From assembly GCA_031289445.1 (NCBI GenBank), contig JAITPL010000151.1, positions 1 through 16,061 of the forward strand: a DNA stretch of 16,061 bases, given 5' to 3'. Positions within the stretch are counted from its first letter, which is position 1. Every line of letters begins with the position of its first letter. The position numbers and the translations under genes are program-made. Under the pieces are notes generated by a model, which worked only from the letters and a program-made list of their open reading frames with translations, did no database searches and was not told where the DNA came from. Of this stretch, positions 15,567 through 16,061 are shown piece by piece. The stretch comes from Tannerella sp. (GTDB lineage: Bacteria > Bacteroidota > Bacteroidia > Bacteroidales > Tannerellaceae).

Positions 15567-15854
15567 TATAACTTGATGATTGACGAGTTCGGATTGATAA
15601 TTGATGAACTCGGTTTGATACCAGATGAACTCGGTTTGCTACTTGATGAACTCGGTTTGATGCCAGATGAACTCGGTTTGATGCCTGACGAACTCGGTTT
15701 GATGCTTGACGAACTCAGTTTGATACCTGACGAACTCGGTTTGCTACTTGACGAACTCGGTTTGATACCAGACGAACTCAGCTTGATGCTTGATAAGTTC
15801 AGTTTGATGCTTGACGAACTCGATTTGCTACTTGATGAACTCGATTCTCTTTGT
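15567..15854. repeat. 21-bp tandem repeat, about 13 units, upstream of susC
   Basis: Units of exactly 21 bp start at 15582 and repeat to 15854, after a partial unit at 15567-15581. Each begins GAYGAACTCGGTTTG (with G/A changes at bases 10-12) followed by six variable bases such as ATACCA, CTACTT, ATGCTT or ATGCCT. Because 21 is a multiple of 3, several frames remain open on both strands. On the plus strand it gives a D-E-L-G-L-x-x heptapeptide repeat. There are no spacers, so it is not a CRISPR. The near edge is 43 bp from the susC start codon, so transcription of the operon must cross it or start just after it. Confidence 0.93.
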
Positions 15855-15883
15855 GTTTTAAGTCTTTGTTGTGCCTTCACATT

Positions 15884-15946
15884 GGTTTCAGTAGCTTCCG
15901 TATCGCTTGCGAAGTCTTCCGTAGTGCTTGCGAAGTCTTCCGAAAT
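15884..15946. repeat. Second 21-bp tandem family, three units
   Basis: Two near-identical 21-bp units (15905-15925 and 15926-15946) begin GCTTGCGAAGTCTTCCG and differ at their last bases. A degenerate third unit at 15884-15904 precedes them. The sequence is unrelated to the first array but has the same period. Confidence 0.8.
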
Positions 15947-15969
15947 GTCTTAATAGTCCTATAGAAGGT

Positions 15970-16061
15970 CTTAGGGGACACATCCAGCCGGATTAGGGAC
16001 ACACCTAGCCGGATTAGGGACACACCTAGCCGGATTAGGGACACACCTAGCCGGATTAGGG
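15970..16061. repeat. Third 21-bp tandem family, open at the window edge
   Basis: One degenerate unit (15970-15990) is followed by three identical 21-bp units (15991-16011, 16012-16032, 16033-16053) beginning GATTAGGGACACACC, and a fourth is cut by the window end. The perfect identity of the last copies suggests recent expansion. The true length is unknown. Confidence 0.92.

Noticed and set aside
15560..15880. Minus-strand Ser/Lys/Pro-rich frame across the 21-bp array
   Set aside because: It is open only because the 21-bp unit has no stop in that frame; its residues follow the repeat and it has no leader or domain.
15567..16061. Possible CRISPR array
   Set aside because: The units are directly adjacent with no spacers between them, and no cas gene is visible.

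Overview
The window reads as a Bacteroidota (Bacteroidales-type) chromosome segment. The evidence is a SusC/SusD outer-membrane glycan importer pair, lipoproteins with Bacteroidota-style leaders, AT-rich leaders without Shine-Dalgarno boxes, a TAnnTTTG-type -7 element, and a Bacteroidota-type topoisomerase IV A subunit. Coding GC is near 50 percent by eye. I cannot fix the genus. All seven supported genes lie on the minus strand, so the region is transcribed from right to left.

Right to centre (15523 down to 3161) is a compact glucuronoxylan utilisation locus. In transcription order it holds SusC, SusD, a GH115 xylan alpha-glucuronidase, a GPH-family sugar:cation symporter, a GH10 endo-xylanase lipoprotein and a leaderless, probably cytoplasmic GH43 beta-xylosidase. 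The inferred flow is as follows. GH10 cuts xylan, SusCD binds and imports the fragments, GH115 removes (4-O-methyl)glucuronic acid in the periplasm, the symporter moves debranched xylo-oligosaccharides inward, and GH43 reduces them to xylose. No regulator is in the window; an HTCS, AraC or ECF regulator is expected beyond the right edge.

Left (1 to 3044) is a housekeeping unit: topoisomerase IV subunit A (parC) with its own promoter-like element and an unusual acidic N-terminal extension, followed 6 nt later by the start of an unidentified secreted protein that runs off the window.

The most unusual content is between the genes. Every spacer downstream of susD is packed with tandem repeats of a 7-bp unit. 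The unit sequence differs from spacer to spacer, but the period is constant. In the four spacers that precede a gene, the array starts 7 to 9 nt before the start codon, and arrays also reach or enter the stop codons of four genes. Two genes (GH10 and GH115) take their last codons and stop from the repeat. Upstream of susC there are three successive tandem families with a 21-bp (3x7) period, the last running off the window. The symporter leader also holds 27 copies of a 5-bp unit, and the susD to GH115 spacer holds a nested, concentric inverted-repeat element centred near 10322. Repeat-driven structure at the gene junctions is the best candidate here for something undescribed.
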